Assembly: GCA_003139995.1 (NCBI GenBank) | Contig: PLIC01000132.1 | Location: forward strand, 4,900 to 68,899 | Reading direction: 5' to 3' | Source: Candidatus Acidiflorens stordalenmirensis | GTDB taxonomy: Bacteria; Acidobacteriota; Terriglobia; Terriglobales; Acidobacteriaceae | Length of the DNA: 64,000 bases | Shown: positions 1 through 7,556 of the stretch, piece by piece | How the letters are laid out: each line of letters starts with the position of its first letter | How positions within the stretch are numbered: the stretch's first letter is position 1 | The notes under the pieces: model-generated | What the model saw: only the letters and a program-made list of their open reading frames with translations | What the model was told of the DNA's origin: nothing | The model's database searches: none | Made by a program: the position numbers and the translations under genes

Positions 1-424
1 CTCAGGATTTCGGCAGCGGGCTCACCCCTTCGACTACGCTCAGGGTCACGCCCGCTAATCGCCTCAAGTTAGCTTGGTTTCCGGCCAATTCGACGCGCCC
101 TCGCTGGTGCCCGCCACGGGGAATCAATCACTTAGCGTGGGTTTTTTGGTGCGAATTACCAGTTAGCTTTCAAAGTATTCAAAGAAATGGAGTTATTCGC
201 TAGACGCCCGATAAACGGGTCGAAGAGGTGGGCCACTGAAAAATGAACGATGGCGGGTCGGATCAGTTGTCAAGGAGCAGGTTGTGCTGAGGCAAATGCT
301 TGTTTGCTATGAATTTATTTTAACAGGTGAGTCAAGAGCGCTTGCGGGGGAAGTTATTGGTGCATTCACAATACCGGAATCTCTGCACAGCTACACCAAA
401 CGAATCCTGAAGAGTCGTTAGAAG
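1..424. other. gene-free stretch at window start
   Basis: No convincing reading frame is seen here. It holds one copy of a short inverted repeat (CCCTTCGAC...CTCAGGG type, about 25-46) and a more AT-rich patch at about 165-205 containing CAAAGTATTC. The same short motif recurs in the AT-rich patch at 24.2-24.4 kb. Confidence 0.5.
25..46 (+). repeat. CCTTCGAC-CTCAGG short dispersed repeat, copy 1
   Basis: The sequence ccccttcgactacgctcagg is an imperfect palindrome. Related copies lie at 1045-1063 (+), 17709-17730 (-) and 18427-18447 (-). The 18.4-kb copy interrupts another repeat, which suggests that the family moves. Confidence 0.6.
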
Positions 425-718
425 CTACCGCGATTGCCAGCGCCTCGGATTGCGCCTGCCGTGGAAGCAGGCGATTACCATAATCCGATGCTCCTGAACC
501 TCGAAGAATATTCCGTATGGGGAGCGCCGCACTCCCGCACGCCGACGGCCCCGGTGGACGACAGGGAACTGCAATGGATTTTCTGCGATTGCCGCAACCG
601 CGGCTTCGACCGCCAGCGCGAAACGCTCCCCAAGCTGTGGGCGAATGTGGTCATACCAGGCCCGCGCTTCCAGCAAATCCTCATTTGCATCTGGTATCCA
701 GACGACCGGGAGAGTCAC
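425..718 (-). CDS. RelE/ParE-family toxin
   Basis: A 97-residue protein of ParE/RelE size. It has the family pattern: an N-terminal strand (PVVWIPDANEDLLEARAWYD), a central helix (RFALAVEAAVAAIAENP) and a C-terminal core with RRSPYGIFFEV and IMVIACFHGRRNPRRW, where the arginine-rich end is typical. Toxins of this fold act on DNA gyrase (ParE) or on ribosome-bound mRNA (RelE); which applies here cannot be told. The gene overlaps the end of the upstream antitoxin gene by 4 bases, so the two are translationally coupled. No truncation is visible. Confidence 0.88.
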   Translation of the reverse strand: MTLPVVWIPDANEDLLEARAWYDHIRPQLGERFALAVEAAVAAIAENPLQFPVVHRGRRRAGVRRSPYGIFFEVQEHRIMVIACFHGRRNPRRWQSR

Positions 719-927
719 GGTCCCTTAAACAGGCCCGCCCTGACCTGCTCCCAGGGGATGACAGCGGAAGGATCTTGCTCATGCCGAGCGATGCGGTAAT
801 CAAGCTCCGCCCGTTGCGCGTCCGTCAGCGATACTGCGTCCGCTTCCAGGCTTTCCCAGACCGTATCCAGCAGATCTGCCTTCTCCGCAGCGGAGAGGCT
901 GTTGATCTGGTTTCGCAAATCGCTCAT
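715..927 (-). CDS. addiction-module antitoxin (TIGR02574-like)
   Basis: A 70-residue acidic protein beginning MSDLRNQINSLSAAEKADLL and ending in a VIPWEQV segment. The layout matches the 'putative addiction module component' family, whose helical N-terminus and E-W-rich tail usually sit directly before a ParE/RelE gene. It lies upstream of the toxin at 425-718, with a 4-base overlap. It should bind and neutralise that toxin and probably represses the shared promoter. The product assignment rests on size, order and sequence pattern. Confidence 0.85.
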   Translation of the reverse strand: MSDLRNQINSLSAAEKADLLDTVWESLEADAVSLTDAQRAELDYRIARHEQDPSAVIPWEQVRAGLFKGP

Positions 928-1044
928 ACGCCTATAACCCTAGCGCGGTTTCTTCGCACTGGCAAGCACGTGGCTAGTGACTCGATGCGTTATCATAGGT
1001 GCCCGCCAGACCTCCCAGGTTGGCGCCCAAAGAACGGGCGCGAA

Positions 1045-1063
1045 CCCTTCGACAAGCTCAGGG
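1045..1063 (+). repeat. CCTTCGAC-CTCAGG short dispersed repeat, copy 2
   Basis: The sequence cccttcgacaagctcaggg is a near-perfect inverted repeat. Read as protein, such repeats give strings like FDKLRAG in spurious frames, which helps to recognise the family. Confidence 0.65.
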
Positions 1064-1165
1064 CAGGCTCTGGGGCACCGTGCACCGTGCATCACCTCGG
1101 CGGCCAAAGGGTGTGATGAAAAAAGTCAGGGGTCAGATTGCGGAAGTGAGGACGCCCGCGGCGGG

Positions 1166-1270
1166 CCACTTCTCGAAAGGCGCGAGAAGTGGCGCACCCC
1201 CAGTTATTTCGGTCGACGTTTCAAGGGCCAACCTCGTTATACTTCCCACGTAATGTGGCCCACCCGCCCG
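1166..1270 (+). repeat. ~105-bp hairpin-headed repeat, copy 1
   Basis: It starts with a perfect hairpin (ccacttctcg, 7-base loop, cgagaagtgg). It continues with gcgcacccccagttatttcgg, then cgttatacttcccacgtaa, and ends in gtggcccacccg. Other copies lie at 1654-1758 (inverted), 25151-25253 and 25853-25953. Copies 1 and 2 face each other and bracket the small membrane-protein gene at 1392-1685. Confidence 0.8.
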
Positions 1271-1391
1271 AGATGCAGCCTGCCTGGAGTTCAGCACTGA
1301 ACGCGGGAAAGGAACTATGAAACAGAAGAAGGCACAGGTCTGCGAGTGACGCGGGCTACTTCGGATTTATGTCAAGGACGGCAAAATTCAG

Positions 1392-1685
1392 ATGAACCGA
1401 ACGCAGAGAGTTGTTCTCATCGTCTACTGTGTGTTGCTCGCCTATTGCTGCGTCTGGGTGCCTTGGCATGTGGAGATGCACATATCACAAGACTTGAGTA
1501 GGCCGACATCGGTACGCATGGGCTACGGATGGCTTTGGGCTGGGCCGAGCGATAGTGACGTACAAAGACCTGCGTCCGCAACGCTAGATTTGCCTATCAT
1601 CGGCTTGCGATTCTTAGCTGTCACTGCTATCGCAGGAGCGGCATTTTTCGCAGGCGGGTGGGCCACATTTACGTGGCAAGTATAA
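1392..1685 (+). CDS. small membrane protein of unknown function, 3' end within a repeat
   Basis: This 97-residue protein has a hydrophobic N-terminal segment (about residues 7-25, VVLIVYCVLLAYCCVWVPW) and a second one near the C-terminus (about 66-91, LPIIGLRFLAVTAIAGAAFF). Two membrane helices with an extracytoplasmic loop are therefore likely. I do not recognise a family. The last ten codons and the stop lie inside an inverted copy of the 105-bp repeat (1654-1758), so the natural C-terminus has probably been replaced when the repeat arrived. The gene is bracketed by two inverted copies of that repeat. Confidence 0.6.
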   Translation: MNRTQRVVLIVYCVLLAYCCVWVPWHVEMHISQDLSRPTSVRMGYGWLWAGPSDSDVQRPASATLDLPIIGLRFLAVTAIAGAAFFAGGWATFTWQV

Positions 1686-1758
1686 CGCCGGTGTGTCTTT
1701 AGAACGTTTGCCGAAACAAATGGGGGTGCGCCACTTCTCGCGCTTTTCGAGAAGTGGC
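1654..1758 (-). repeat. ~105-bp hairpin-headed repeat, copy 2 (inverted)
   Basis: Read on the minus strand it gives ccacttctcgaaaagcgcg, gcgcacccccatttgtttcgg, then gcgttatacttgccacgtaa, then gtggcccacccgc. It therefore aligns over its whole length with copy 1. It supplies the stop codon of the gene at 1392-1685. Confidence 0.8.
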
Positions 1759-2288
1759 TTTGGCCGCGATTGCCGGGCAGAATCTTTCATCACCATTTGG
1801 TGGTGCGCCCCGTTCGGGGGGCGGGCGTCCGCGTTTCGGTCGTCCCTACGGGACTTGGGTCATCGTTGCACGCTACCCCGCGCTGAAGCGCGGGGCTAGG
1901 TTTGGACGCCCCTCCGGGGCTGCTCGGTAGAAGCGCGAGAAGTGGCGCCCCCCCGACGCGACCTCACCTCAGGCGCTAAAGCGCGGACACATTTTCAGAC
2001 TTAACAGCACGAGCAAACTCGTGCCCTTCCCGCTCGTGGAGAGGTCAGCTCTTGTTATCGCAGCGGTGAACCGCTGCGCCACCTAAAAGCAGGAATAAAA
2101 CCGAGTTTCTCCGCGCCGCAGCCTTACCTCGGCGGCTAAAGCCGGCATTGATTTGGCGGGACTTACGGCGCGGCTGAAGCCGCGCCCCTTCAAAACAAAA
2201 TCAAAACCTGGGTTTTCCCGCAAGATGTGAAGTGCGCTTTCCACAAAGGCATTTATGTGGAGAGCTCTAATGGTCGATGCTGCGCGCT
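1686..2288. other. intergenic repeat cluster
   Basis: No reading frame looks like a gene. The stretch carries the end of repeat copy 2, a half copy of the same repeat (about 1931-1952, gaagcgcgagaagtggcgcc) and at least five short hairpins whose loop is TGAA or TAAA (see 1876-2186). Confidence 0.7.
1876..2186. repeat. cluster of GC-rich hairpins with TGAA/TAAA loops
   Basis: The members are ccccgcgc-tgaa-gcgcgggg (1876-1895), gcgc-taaa-gcgc (1973-1984), cagcgg-tgaa-ccgctg (2061-2076), ggc-taaa-gcc (about 2134-2143) and ggcgcggc-tgaa-gccgcgcc (2167-2186). Stem sequences differ while the four-base loop is kept. This argues for selection on the structure or for a common origin. A further member lies at 28193-28212. 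Confidence 0.75.
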
Positions 2289-2690
2289 TCAGGCGGCCTC
2301 AGTGTGAATCGGACGTTCTTCGAAAGAAATATCCACCTGGTCGCCGACGACGGTCAGGGACTCGCGAACGGCGCCAGTGGGAAGCTCAAGCACGGAAGCG
2401 GCGTGGATGCGAACGGCAGCCAGTCGCCAAGGTTTGAGGTCCTCTTCAATGTGGATGACAATCCGTTCCCGGTCAAGGTAGACGGCGTCGATCGGGAAGC
2501 GCATGGCGAAGGTGTGGATGCCGTGGGAAGGGTTGATCCACAATCCCTGGCCGCGTGAGAAGCGGGACGAGTCGGTAGCCATGAGGCCGCGAAAGCGCGA
2601 CCAGTGGGTGTGCGCGATCAGGAGATCGGTCGCGAGATAGGTGGTGCGTGTACGGTTAAACGCGTATCCCTTGGGCCCGCGAGGAGGCAT
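2289..2690 (-). CDS. DUF192 family protein
   Basis: A 133-residue protein matching DUF192. After a variable start it has the core HTHWSRFRGLMAT, then GLWINPSHGIHTFAMRFPID, then AVYLDRERIVIHIEEDLKPW and a final V(L)ELPTGAVRES segment; the GLW-INPS and H-T-F-M-F-PID motifs define the family. Biochemical function is unknown. The gene is downstream of tadC on the same strand, separated by a small zinc-ribbon gene. It may therefore be transcribed with the Tad pilus operon. No signal peptide is evident, although many relatives have one. Confidence 0.9.
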   Translation of the reverse strand: MPPRGPKGYAFNRTRTTYLATDLLIAHTHWSRFRGLMATDSSRFSRGQGLWINPSHGIHTFAMRFPIDAVYLDRERIVIHIEEDLKPWRLAAVRIHAASVLELPTGAVRESLTVVGDQVDISFEERPIHTEAA

Positions 2691-2726
2691 AACAACTTGG
2701 CTCAGGTGTGGAACTCCTTAGAGCGT

Positions 2727-2945
2727 TCAGAGAACGAATCCCGGTTCCCCGTCTTGGCAAGCTGGGCATTTGCGCTCGTAAATGTCCGATCCGTTTGCAC
2801 CGTAGTTATGACCGCATTTGCCACACGCAAGCTGATAGATGTATTGGGAGAGATCCACTCCACGGTGACCGGTATTCCGCACCACCACCTGCCCCTTCCT
2901 GTTCTTGAATCCAATTGCGGTGGTCACTACGCTTTGAGACCCCAT
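2727..2945 (-). CDS. small zinc-ribbon protein
   Basis: A 72-residue protein with two CxxC pairs, CGKC (about residues 41-44) and CPAC (about 60-63), spaced as in a single zinc ribbon. The N-terminal half reads FKNRKGQVVVRNTGHRGVD. I do not recognise a named family. It sits between tadC and the DUF192 gene on the same strand. The intact cysteine pattern and lack of a better frame on either strand support a real gene, but the role is unknown. Confidence 0.65.
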   Translation of the reverse strand: MGSQSVVTTAIGFKNRKGQVVVRNTGHRGVDLSQYIYQLACGKCGHNYGANGSDIYERKCPACQDGEPGFVL

Positions 2946-3000
2946 AACTCGATTTTATCAGAGTCGTTTGCGCCTCGACCTCTCAATTCGGATGAAAGAT

Positions 3001-3915
3001 TCACCGTTTCCCCCCGGCAGCCGGCATGAATATGTGCAACAACTGAATTACGGCCGGCCCGACGGTGACGAAAATCAGGGAGGGCATCACAAACAGGACG
3101 AGGGGAATGATCATTTTGACGGTAGTTTTGGCGGCCTGTTCTTCGGCGCGCTGGCGGCGCTCGGTGCGCAGGGAATCGGAATGGACGCGCAGGGCCTGGG
3201 CAACGCTGGTTCCGAAGCGGTCGGTCTGAATAAGGGTTGCGACCAGAGCGCGAATGTCATCGACGCCAGTGCGCTCGGCGAGATTGCGGAGCGCCTCGAC
3301 GCGAGGCTTTCCAGCGCGAGTTTCGAGATCGAAGAGATGGAATTCAGCGCTCAGTTCCGGGTGCGCGTGGCGCAGGTCCTCGCCCACCCTCATCATAGCC
3401 TGATCGAGAGACAAGCCCGCTTCCACGCAGATCACGGTCAAATCCAGTCCATCGGGAAGGCCGAGGCGAATCCGGCGCTGCCGTTCCTGGAGCTTCTTCT
3501 TCAGCAAGAATCGCGGGAGAAAAAAGCCGAACGCCATCATGCCGAAAAGCAGCAAGGGCGAGTTGAATCCGGTAAACAGAAAAACCGAGAAGAACCCAAT
3601 CGCGGCGAAGAGGACGCGCAAACCGCGATAGATGGTAACGTGTTGGGGGCTGCGATATCCCGCCTGAATCAGCCAGAGCCGGGTTTTCGAAACATCTGCG
3701 GGCGAGAGCGGCAAGGCGCGGCTGAGCGGATCGAGGGCCTGCTGCATGCGTTCGCGCATGACGGGTTTTGCCTGGGATTTGGGGCGCTGCCAGCCGATTT
3801 CGCGGAGGCGGGATCCGAGCACCGACGAAGGCGCAACTGCGGCCGCTCCAAAGGCGAACACGATCACCACGATGGTAAGAAAAACGACAATCGAGAGTGC
3901 CAGAGCCAGCGTCAT
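3001..3915 (-). CDS. tadC: Tad pilus inner-membrane platform protein TadC
   Basis: A 304-residue type II secretion F-domain protein. An N-terminal membrane segment (LALALSIVVFLTIVVIVFAFG) is followed by a second pair of segments (about residues 100-135). The cytoplasmic F domain has the pattern RIRLGLPDGLDLTVICVEAGLSLDQAMMRVGEDL, and a terminal membrane helix ends the protein. TadC and TadB form the membrane platform on which the TadA ATPase drives Flp pilus assembly. It is the last of the tad genes here, 17 bases after tadB on the same strand, so it is clearly part of the operon. Confidence 0.93.
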   Translation of the reverse strand: MTLALALSIVVFLTIVVIVFAFGAAAVAPSSVLGSRLREIGWQRPKSQAKPVMRERMQQALDPLSRALPLSPADVSKTRLWLIQAGYRSPQHVTIYRGLRVLFAAIGFFSVFLFTGFNSPLLLFGMMAFGFFLPRFLLKKKLQERQRRIRLGLPDGLDLTVICVEAGLSLDQAMMRVGEDLRHAHPELSAEFHLFDLETRAGKPRVEALRNLAERTGVDDIRALVATLIQTDRFGTSVAQALRVHSDSLRTERRQRAEEQAAKTTVKMIIPLVLFVMPSLIFVTVGPAVIQLLHIFMPAAGGKR

Positions 3916-3932
3916 AAATCAGACCTTGTTCA

Positions 3933-4898
3933 TCAGACTTGGATCCTGATAATTTTGCGAATGAAAAAGTAGCCGATCGTCTGCAAAGTGATGCCGCCGA
4001 CGATCAAAGCATGTCCCATCGGGTCGGTGAACAGCGGGCGAATGAATCCCGGGTTGAGGATCAGCATGATGACCACAATCGTGGGCGGCAGCGCCATGAG
4101 CAGAACCATGGTGAGACGACCTTGGGCGGTGTGGACGCGGACCTGGCGCAGGATTTTGAAGCGCTCGCGAATGACGTAAGAGAGGTTGTCAAGAATCTCG
4201 GCAAGATTGCCGCCGGTTTCGCGCTGCAACATCACTGCCGTCACGAAGAACTTGACGTCGACCAGAGGAACACGGTCGGCCAGGTTGAGCAGGGCGTCGC
4301 GTACCGGGAGCCCGAATTTCTGTTCTTCGTAGAGCTGGCGAAATTCTCCGGCAACGGGTTCGGAGACTTCGTTGGCAATCATTTCGAGCGCGGTGGTAAA
4401 TGCGTGTCCGGCGCGAACGGCGCGGGCGAGCGTATCGATGGCCTCGGGAAACTTCTCCTCAAATTTCTGGAAGCGCTTCGTCCGCATGTGCGAGGCATAG
4501 GCGTAGGGGACAAAAAACCCGAGCAGAGCGCCGGCCCAGCCGAACGCCACGTTGCCGCCGGCGATGAAAGCGATGGCTGCGATTACCACGGACGACACGG
4601 CGCAAAGCATCAGGAAGTTTCCGGCGCGAACATCGACGTGTCCCTGAGCCAGCATTTTTTGCAGAACAGAGACGCGCTCCGAGCGGCGCAGAAAGGTGTC
4701 GAAAGCGGGTATCCGGCTGAGCACTTCGTCGCGAAGAAGGGCCAAGTCCGGCGTGGGTTGTTCGGCTGGTTTCTGAACGGTGGAGAGGCGATCGCGGAGA
4801 ACGCGGGCCTGGGCCTTGCGCTGATCGAACAAAGACATGGCGGTAAAGACCGCCACCGTGACCACCACAAATACCAGCAAGGCGATAAAGAACGGCAT
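3933..4898 (-). CDS. tadB: Tad pilus inner-membrane platform protein TadB
   Basis: A 321-residue protein with an N-terminal membrane segment (FFIALLVFVVVTVAVFTAMS), a central membrane pair (about residues 95-135) and an F domain. The domain has FPEAIDTLARAVRAGHAFTTALEMIANE and, near the end, ETGGNLAEILDNLSYVIRER, both typical of TadB/CpaG. It pairs with TadC as the membrane base of the Flp pilus machine. The start codon lies only three bases after the tadA stop, so the genes are co-translated. Length is normal for the family. Confidence 0.94.
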   Translation of the reverse strand: MPFFIALLVFVVVTVAVFTAMSLFDQRKAQARVLRDRLSTVQKPAEQPTPDLALLRDEVLSRIPAFDTFLRRSERVSVLQKMLAQGHVDVRAGNFLMLCAVSSVVIAAIAFIAGGNVAFGWAGALLGFFVPYAYASHMRTKRFQKFEEKFPEAIDTLARAVRAGHAFTTALEMIANEVSEPVAGEFRQLYEEQKFGLPVRDALLNLADRVPLVDVKFFVTAVMLQRETGGNLAEILDNLSYVIRERFKILRQVRVHTAQGRLTMVLLMALPPTIVVIMLILNPGFIRPLFTDPMGHALIVGGITLQTIGYFFIRKIIRIQV

Positions 4899-4901
4899 CC
4901 G

Positions 4902-6197
4902 CTAGACCTCCATCCGGGACTTGAAGAGCGCGGGACTCAGGCGGCAACCGGCGGTGGCGAGGCGCTCCGCGAAATGCGGCGGTTGACCAGTGGAATGGAA
5001 GACGCCGCGCACCTTCCCGCTTTCGTCAATGCCGCTGCGGTCAAAGACGAAAATGTCCTGCAGCGTGATCATCTCTCCGTCCATTCCGGTGACCTCGGAA
5101 ATCGTGACCACCTTGCGCGAACCGTCGGAGAGACGCGCGACCTGAACTACGGCGTGCACAGCGTTGGCGATCTGCTGGCGAATCGCACGCTCGGGAATAT
5201 TCAGGTTGGCCATGGAAACCATATTTTCGATGCGGGCCAGGGCGTCACGCGGCGAGTTGGCGTGTACGGTGGTGAGCGAACCCTCGTGGCCGGTATTCAT
5301 GGCCTGAAGCATGTCGAAGGCTTCTTCGCCGCGCACCTCGCCCACCACAATGCGATCGGGACGCATGCGCAGGCTGTTGATGACGAGCTGGCGCATGCGG
5401 ACCGAGCCTTTGCCCTCGATGTTGGGAGGGCGGGTTTCCAGGCGAACCACGTGTTCCTGCTTGAGCTGCAATTCGGCCGCGTCTTCAATCGTTACGATGC
5501 GCTCCGAATTCGGAATGTAACCGGAAAGGACATTAAGAACCGTGGTCTTGCCGGCGCCTGTTCCTCCTGAAATGATCACGTTCAGGCGGCCCTTGACTAT
5601 GGCCGAGAGCAGTTCGAGCATGGGCTCGGTCATGGTCTGGTTGTCGAGCATGTTGCGCCAGGTCACCGGGTCACGGCCAAAGCGGCGGATGGAGAGGCAG
5701 GCGCCGTCGAGCGCCAGTGGCGGAATGATGGCGTTGACGCGCGAGCCATCCTGCAAGCGCGCATCCACCATCGGCGAAGACTCATCGACGCGCCGCCCGA
5801 TGCGGGACACGATGCGATCGATGATCTGCATTAGGTGCTGGTTGTCCTTGAACGACAAGCCGGTGATTTCAAGCTTGCCGGCGCGTTCGACGTACACGCG
5901 GTCGAAGCGGTTGACGAGAATGTCGGAAATCGTGGGGTCTTTGAGGAGCGGTTCGAGCGGGCCGAGGCCGAAGATTTCGTCGAGGATCTCGCGCGACAAC
6001 TGCTCGCGTTCGGCGAAACTGAGCGGGACCGCCTCACTGTTCACCGAACTGCGGATCAGGACGAGAACTTCTTCGCGCGCCGAATCTCCGGTCGTGCGGC
6101 CGAGTTTTTCCAGGTCGAGGCGATCGAGAATCTTGCGGTGCAGGTCCGCCTTGACCTGTTGGTACTCGGTCCGCTCGAAGGCTTGCAAATTTGCCAT
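4902..6197 (-). CDS. tadA: Tad pilus assembly ATPase TadA/CpaF
   Basis: A 431-residue secretion ATPase of the PulE/VirB11 superfamily. It has the Walker A motif GGTGAGKTT (residues 211-219), an Asp-box region around [12 protein letters not shown] (234-245), a Walker B-like segment [20 protein letters not shown] (281-300) and the His box [14 protein letters not shown] (301-314). The N-terminal part (residues 60-200) is the usual CpaF sensor domain with [10 protein letters not shown]. It hydrolyses ATP in the cytoplasm to extrude Flp pilin. It is flanked by tadZ upstream and tadB downstream. All catalytic motifs are intact. Confidence 0.96.
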   Translation of the reverse strand: MANLQAFERTEYQQVKADLHRKILDRLDLEKLGRTTGDSAREEVLVLIRSSVNSEAVPLSFAEREQLSREILDEIFGLGPLEPLLKDPTISDILVNRFDRVYVERAGKLEITGLSFKDNQHLMQIIDRIVSRIGRRVDESSPMVDARLQDGSRVNAIIPPLALDGACLSIRRFGRDPVTWRNMLDNQTMTEPMLELLSAIVKGRLNVIISGGTGAGKTTVLNVLSGYIPNSERIVTIEDAAELQLKQEHVVRLETRPPNIEGKGSVRMRQLVINSLRMRPDRIVVGEVRGEEAFDMLQAMNTGHEGSLTTVHANSPRDALARIENMVSMANLNIPERAIRQQIANAVHAVVQVARLSDGSRKVVTISEVTGMDGEMITLQDIFVFDRSGIDESGKVRGVFHSTGQPPHFAERLATAGCRLSPALFKSRMEV

Positions 6198-6305
6198 AAT
6201 TTCTAAACCGTCGGTCGTTCGCTATTCGCTATTCGCTTTTCGCTAAGACCGGCGAACCGTAAAGAGCTGGCGATTAGCGAACGACGAACAGCGAACGACG
6301 CGTCA

Positions 6306-6337
6306 CTAGACCGTCTTAAACCTAGACCGTCTTAAAC
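6306..6337. repeat. 16-bp tandem duplication at the tadZ stop codon
   Basis: The sequence ctagaccgtcttaaac occurs twice in a row (6306-6321 and 6322-6337). The second unit encodes the end of TadZ and its stop; the first repeats the stop in the spacer. It is a simple recent duplication with no effect on the protein. Confidence 0.8.
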
Positions 6338-7494
6338 AGCGACCAGGCAGTGCGCTTCACTTCCAAATCGTCCTTGGTCAGATATTCCGCCAGACCGGAA
6401 ATGGAGCGGGCAATTTCGGTGGTCCCCTGCTGCATCAAGGGAACGCCGCGATCAATCGCGGTCGAGACCGCGAAGTACTGATTGGGAATCCGCCAGAGCA
6501 CCGGCGCGCCGATGGCGGCCTCGGCCTCCGCTTCATTGAAGCCCGCCACCTTGCGGTAACGGTTCAACACTAATGCAAAACGGTCCCGCGAGCCGCTCTC
6601 GCCGAGATACTGGGCCACTCTTCCTGCGCTAAACAGGGAAGCGACATCGGCGTGGGCGATCAGCAGAATTTTCGTTGACAGGTTGCTGACCAGGCGAGTC
6701 GCGCTGTCGAGGCGGGAGGAAGCGTCCACTACGATGTAGTGAAACAGGCCGGCGATCGAGTCAAAGAGGCGGGCAAAGTCGGAAGCCGGGGACTCGATGG
6801 CCGTGGGAGCCGTAGCCCCGGCCAGCACGTGCAAGCCTCGATCGTGACGCACCATGAAGCTATCGAGCAGCGACGAGTCCAGGCGGTGCAGATTCGTGAC
6901 CGCATCCGAGACGGTGAACGTTGGCTTCAGATTGAGATGCAAGGCGCAGTGACCCATGGGCGCCAAGTCCACCAGCGCCGTGCTGTGGTGAATCGACTGC
7001 AAGGCCAAAGCCAGGTTGACGGCGACAGTAGTGGCGCCGCTGCCACCTTTGGCGTTCACGATCGTGAACACCTTTCCCCGTGAACTTTCGCGCCCAGGCT
7101 TGCGGCGAGTTGCCGTCAGCCGGACGAAGGCTTCCAGCAGATCGGTTGTGGTGGTTGGGCGCTCAATGTATTCGCGCACACCCGCCCGCATGGCGCTGAC
7201 AATCAACTGGGGTTGAGTCATGGGGCCGACGGCGAACACGGCGGAATCGGGAAGTTCCTGGTGCAGCAACTCTATTGCCCGCAGCGCGGAAGTGATGCCA
7301 TCGGCGGCAATATCCACCAGAATCACCTCGGGCGCAAAGGCTTGAGTTCTACGGATGACCGGGTCGTTGACAGCCAGAGGCATGGTTGCGTTGCTGTACA
7401 CGGTGCGGGCAACGTTGGTGCCATCCACCAGAACCTGCAGCACCGCGCGCTGGTCATTGTCGGTGGCGAATACGGCTACTGACAATTCCGGCAT
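6322..7494 (-). CDS. tadZ: Tad pilus localisation ATPase-like protein TadZ/CpaE
   Basis: A 390-residue protein. Residues 1-130 form a receiver-like domain without clear phosphorylation signature (AFAPEVILVDIAADG, then MRAGVREYIERP). Residues 140-370 are a MinD/ParA-type domain. The nucleotide loop reads KGGSGATT (149-156). The usual deviant Walker A is KGGxGKT, so the second lysine is replaced by alanine, as in many TadZ proteins with weak or no ATP hydrolysis. TadZ/CpaE places the Tad machine at a defined site in the cell. The gene sits between rcpA and tadA in the expected order. Confidence 0.92.
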   Translation of the reverse strand: MPELSVAVFATDNDQRAVLQVLVDGTNVARTVYSNATMPLAVNDPVIRRTQAFAPEVILVDIAADGITSALRAIELLHQELPDSAVFAVGPMTQPQLIVSAMRAGVREYIERPTTTTDLLEAFVRLTATRRKPGRESSRGKVFTIVNAKGGSGATTVAVNLALALQSIHHSTALVDLAPMGHCALHLNLKPTFTVSDAVTNLHRLDSSLLDSFMVRHDRGLHVLAGATAPTAIESPASDFARLFDSIAGLFHYIVVDASSRLDSATRLVSNLSTKILLIAHADVASLFSAGRVAQYLGESGSRDRFALVLNRYRKVAGFNEAEAEAAIGAPVLWRIPNQYFAVSTAIDRGVPLMQQGTTEIARSISGLAEYLTKDDLEVKRTAWSLFKTV

Positions 7495-7556
7495 GACTCG
7501 TTCCCCACCGCCCTTTCTAAAGCTCCCAACTTCCGTCCCTGCGTACGAGCCAGTTC

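Larger units (their letters stand above)
928..1391. other. intergenic region with repeats
   Basis: No gene is supported here. The stretch contains a CCCTTCGAC-type repeat at 1045-1063, a short direct repeat (gcaccgtgcaccgtgca) near 1075, and one full copy of the roughly 105-base hairpin repeat at 1166-1270. Confidence 0.6.

Noticed and set aside
2968-3972. Plus-strand open frame of 334 codons opposite tadC
   Set aside because: The product is rich in Gln/Glu/His/Gly without domain pattern, and TadC on the other strand is certain.
3939-5570. Long plus-strand open frame (543 codons) across tadB and tadA
   Set aside because: It is antisense to two genes with complete functional motifs. High-GC codon bias often leaves such shadow frames open; its protein is low-complexity and matches nothing known.
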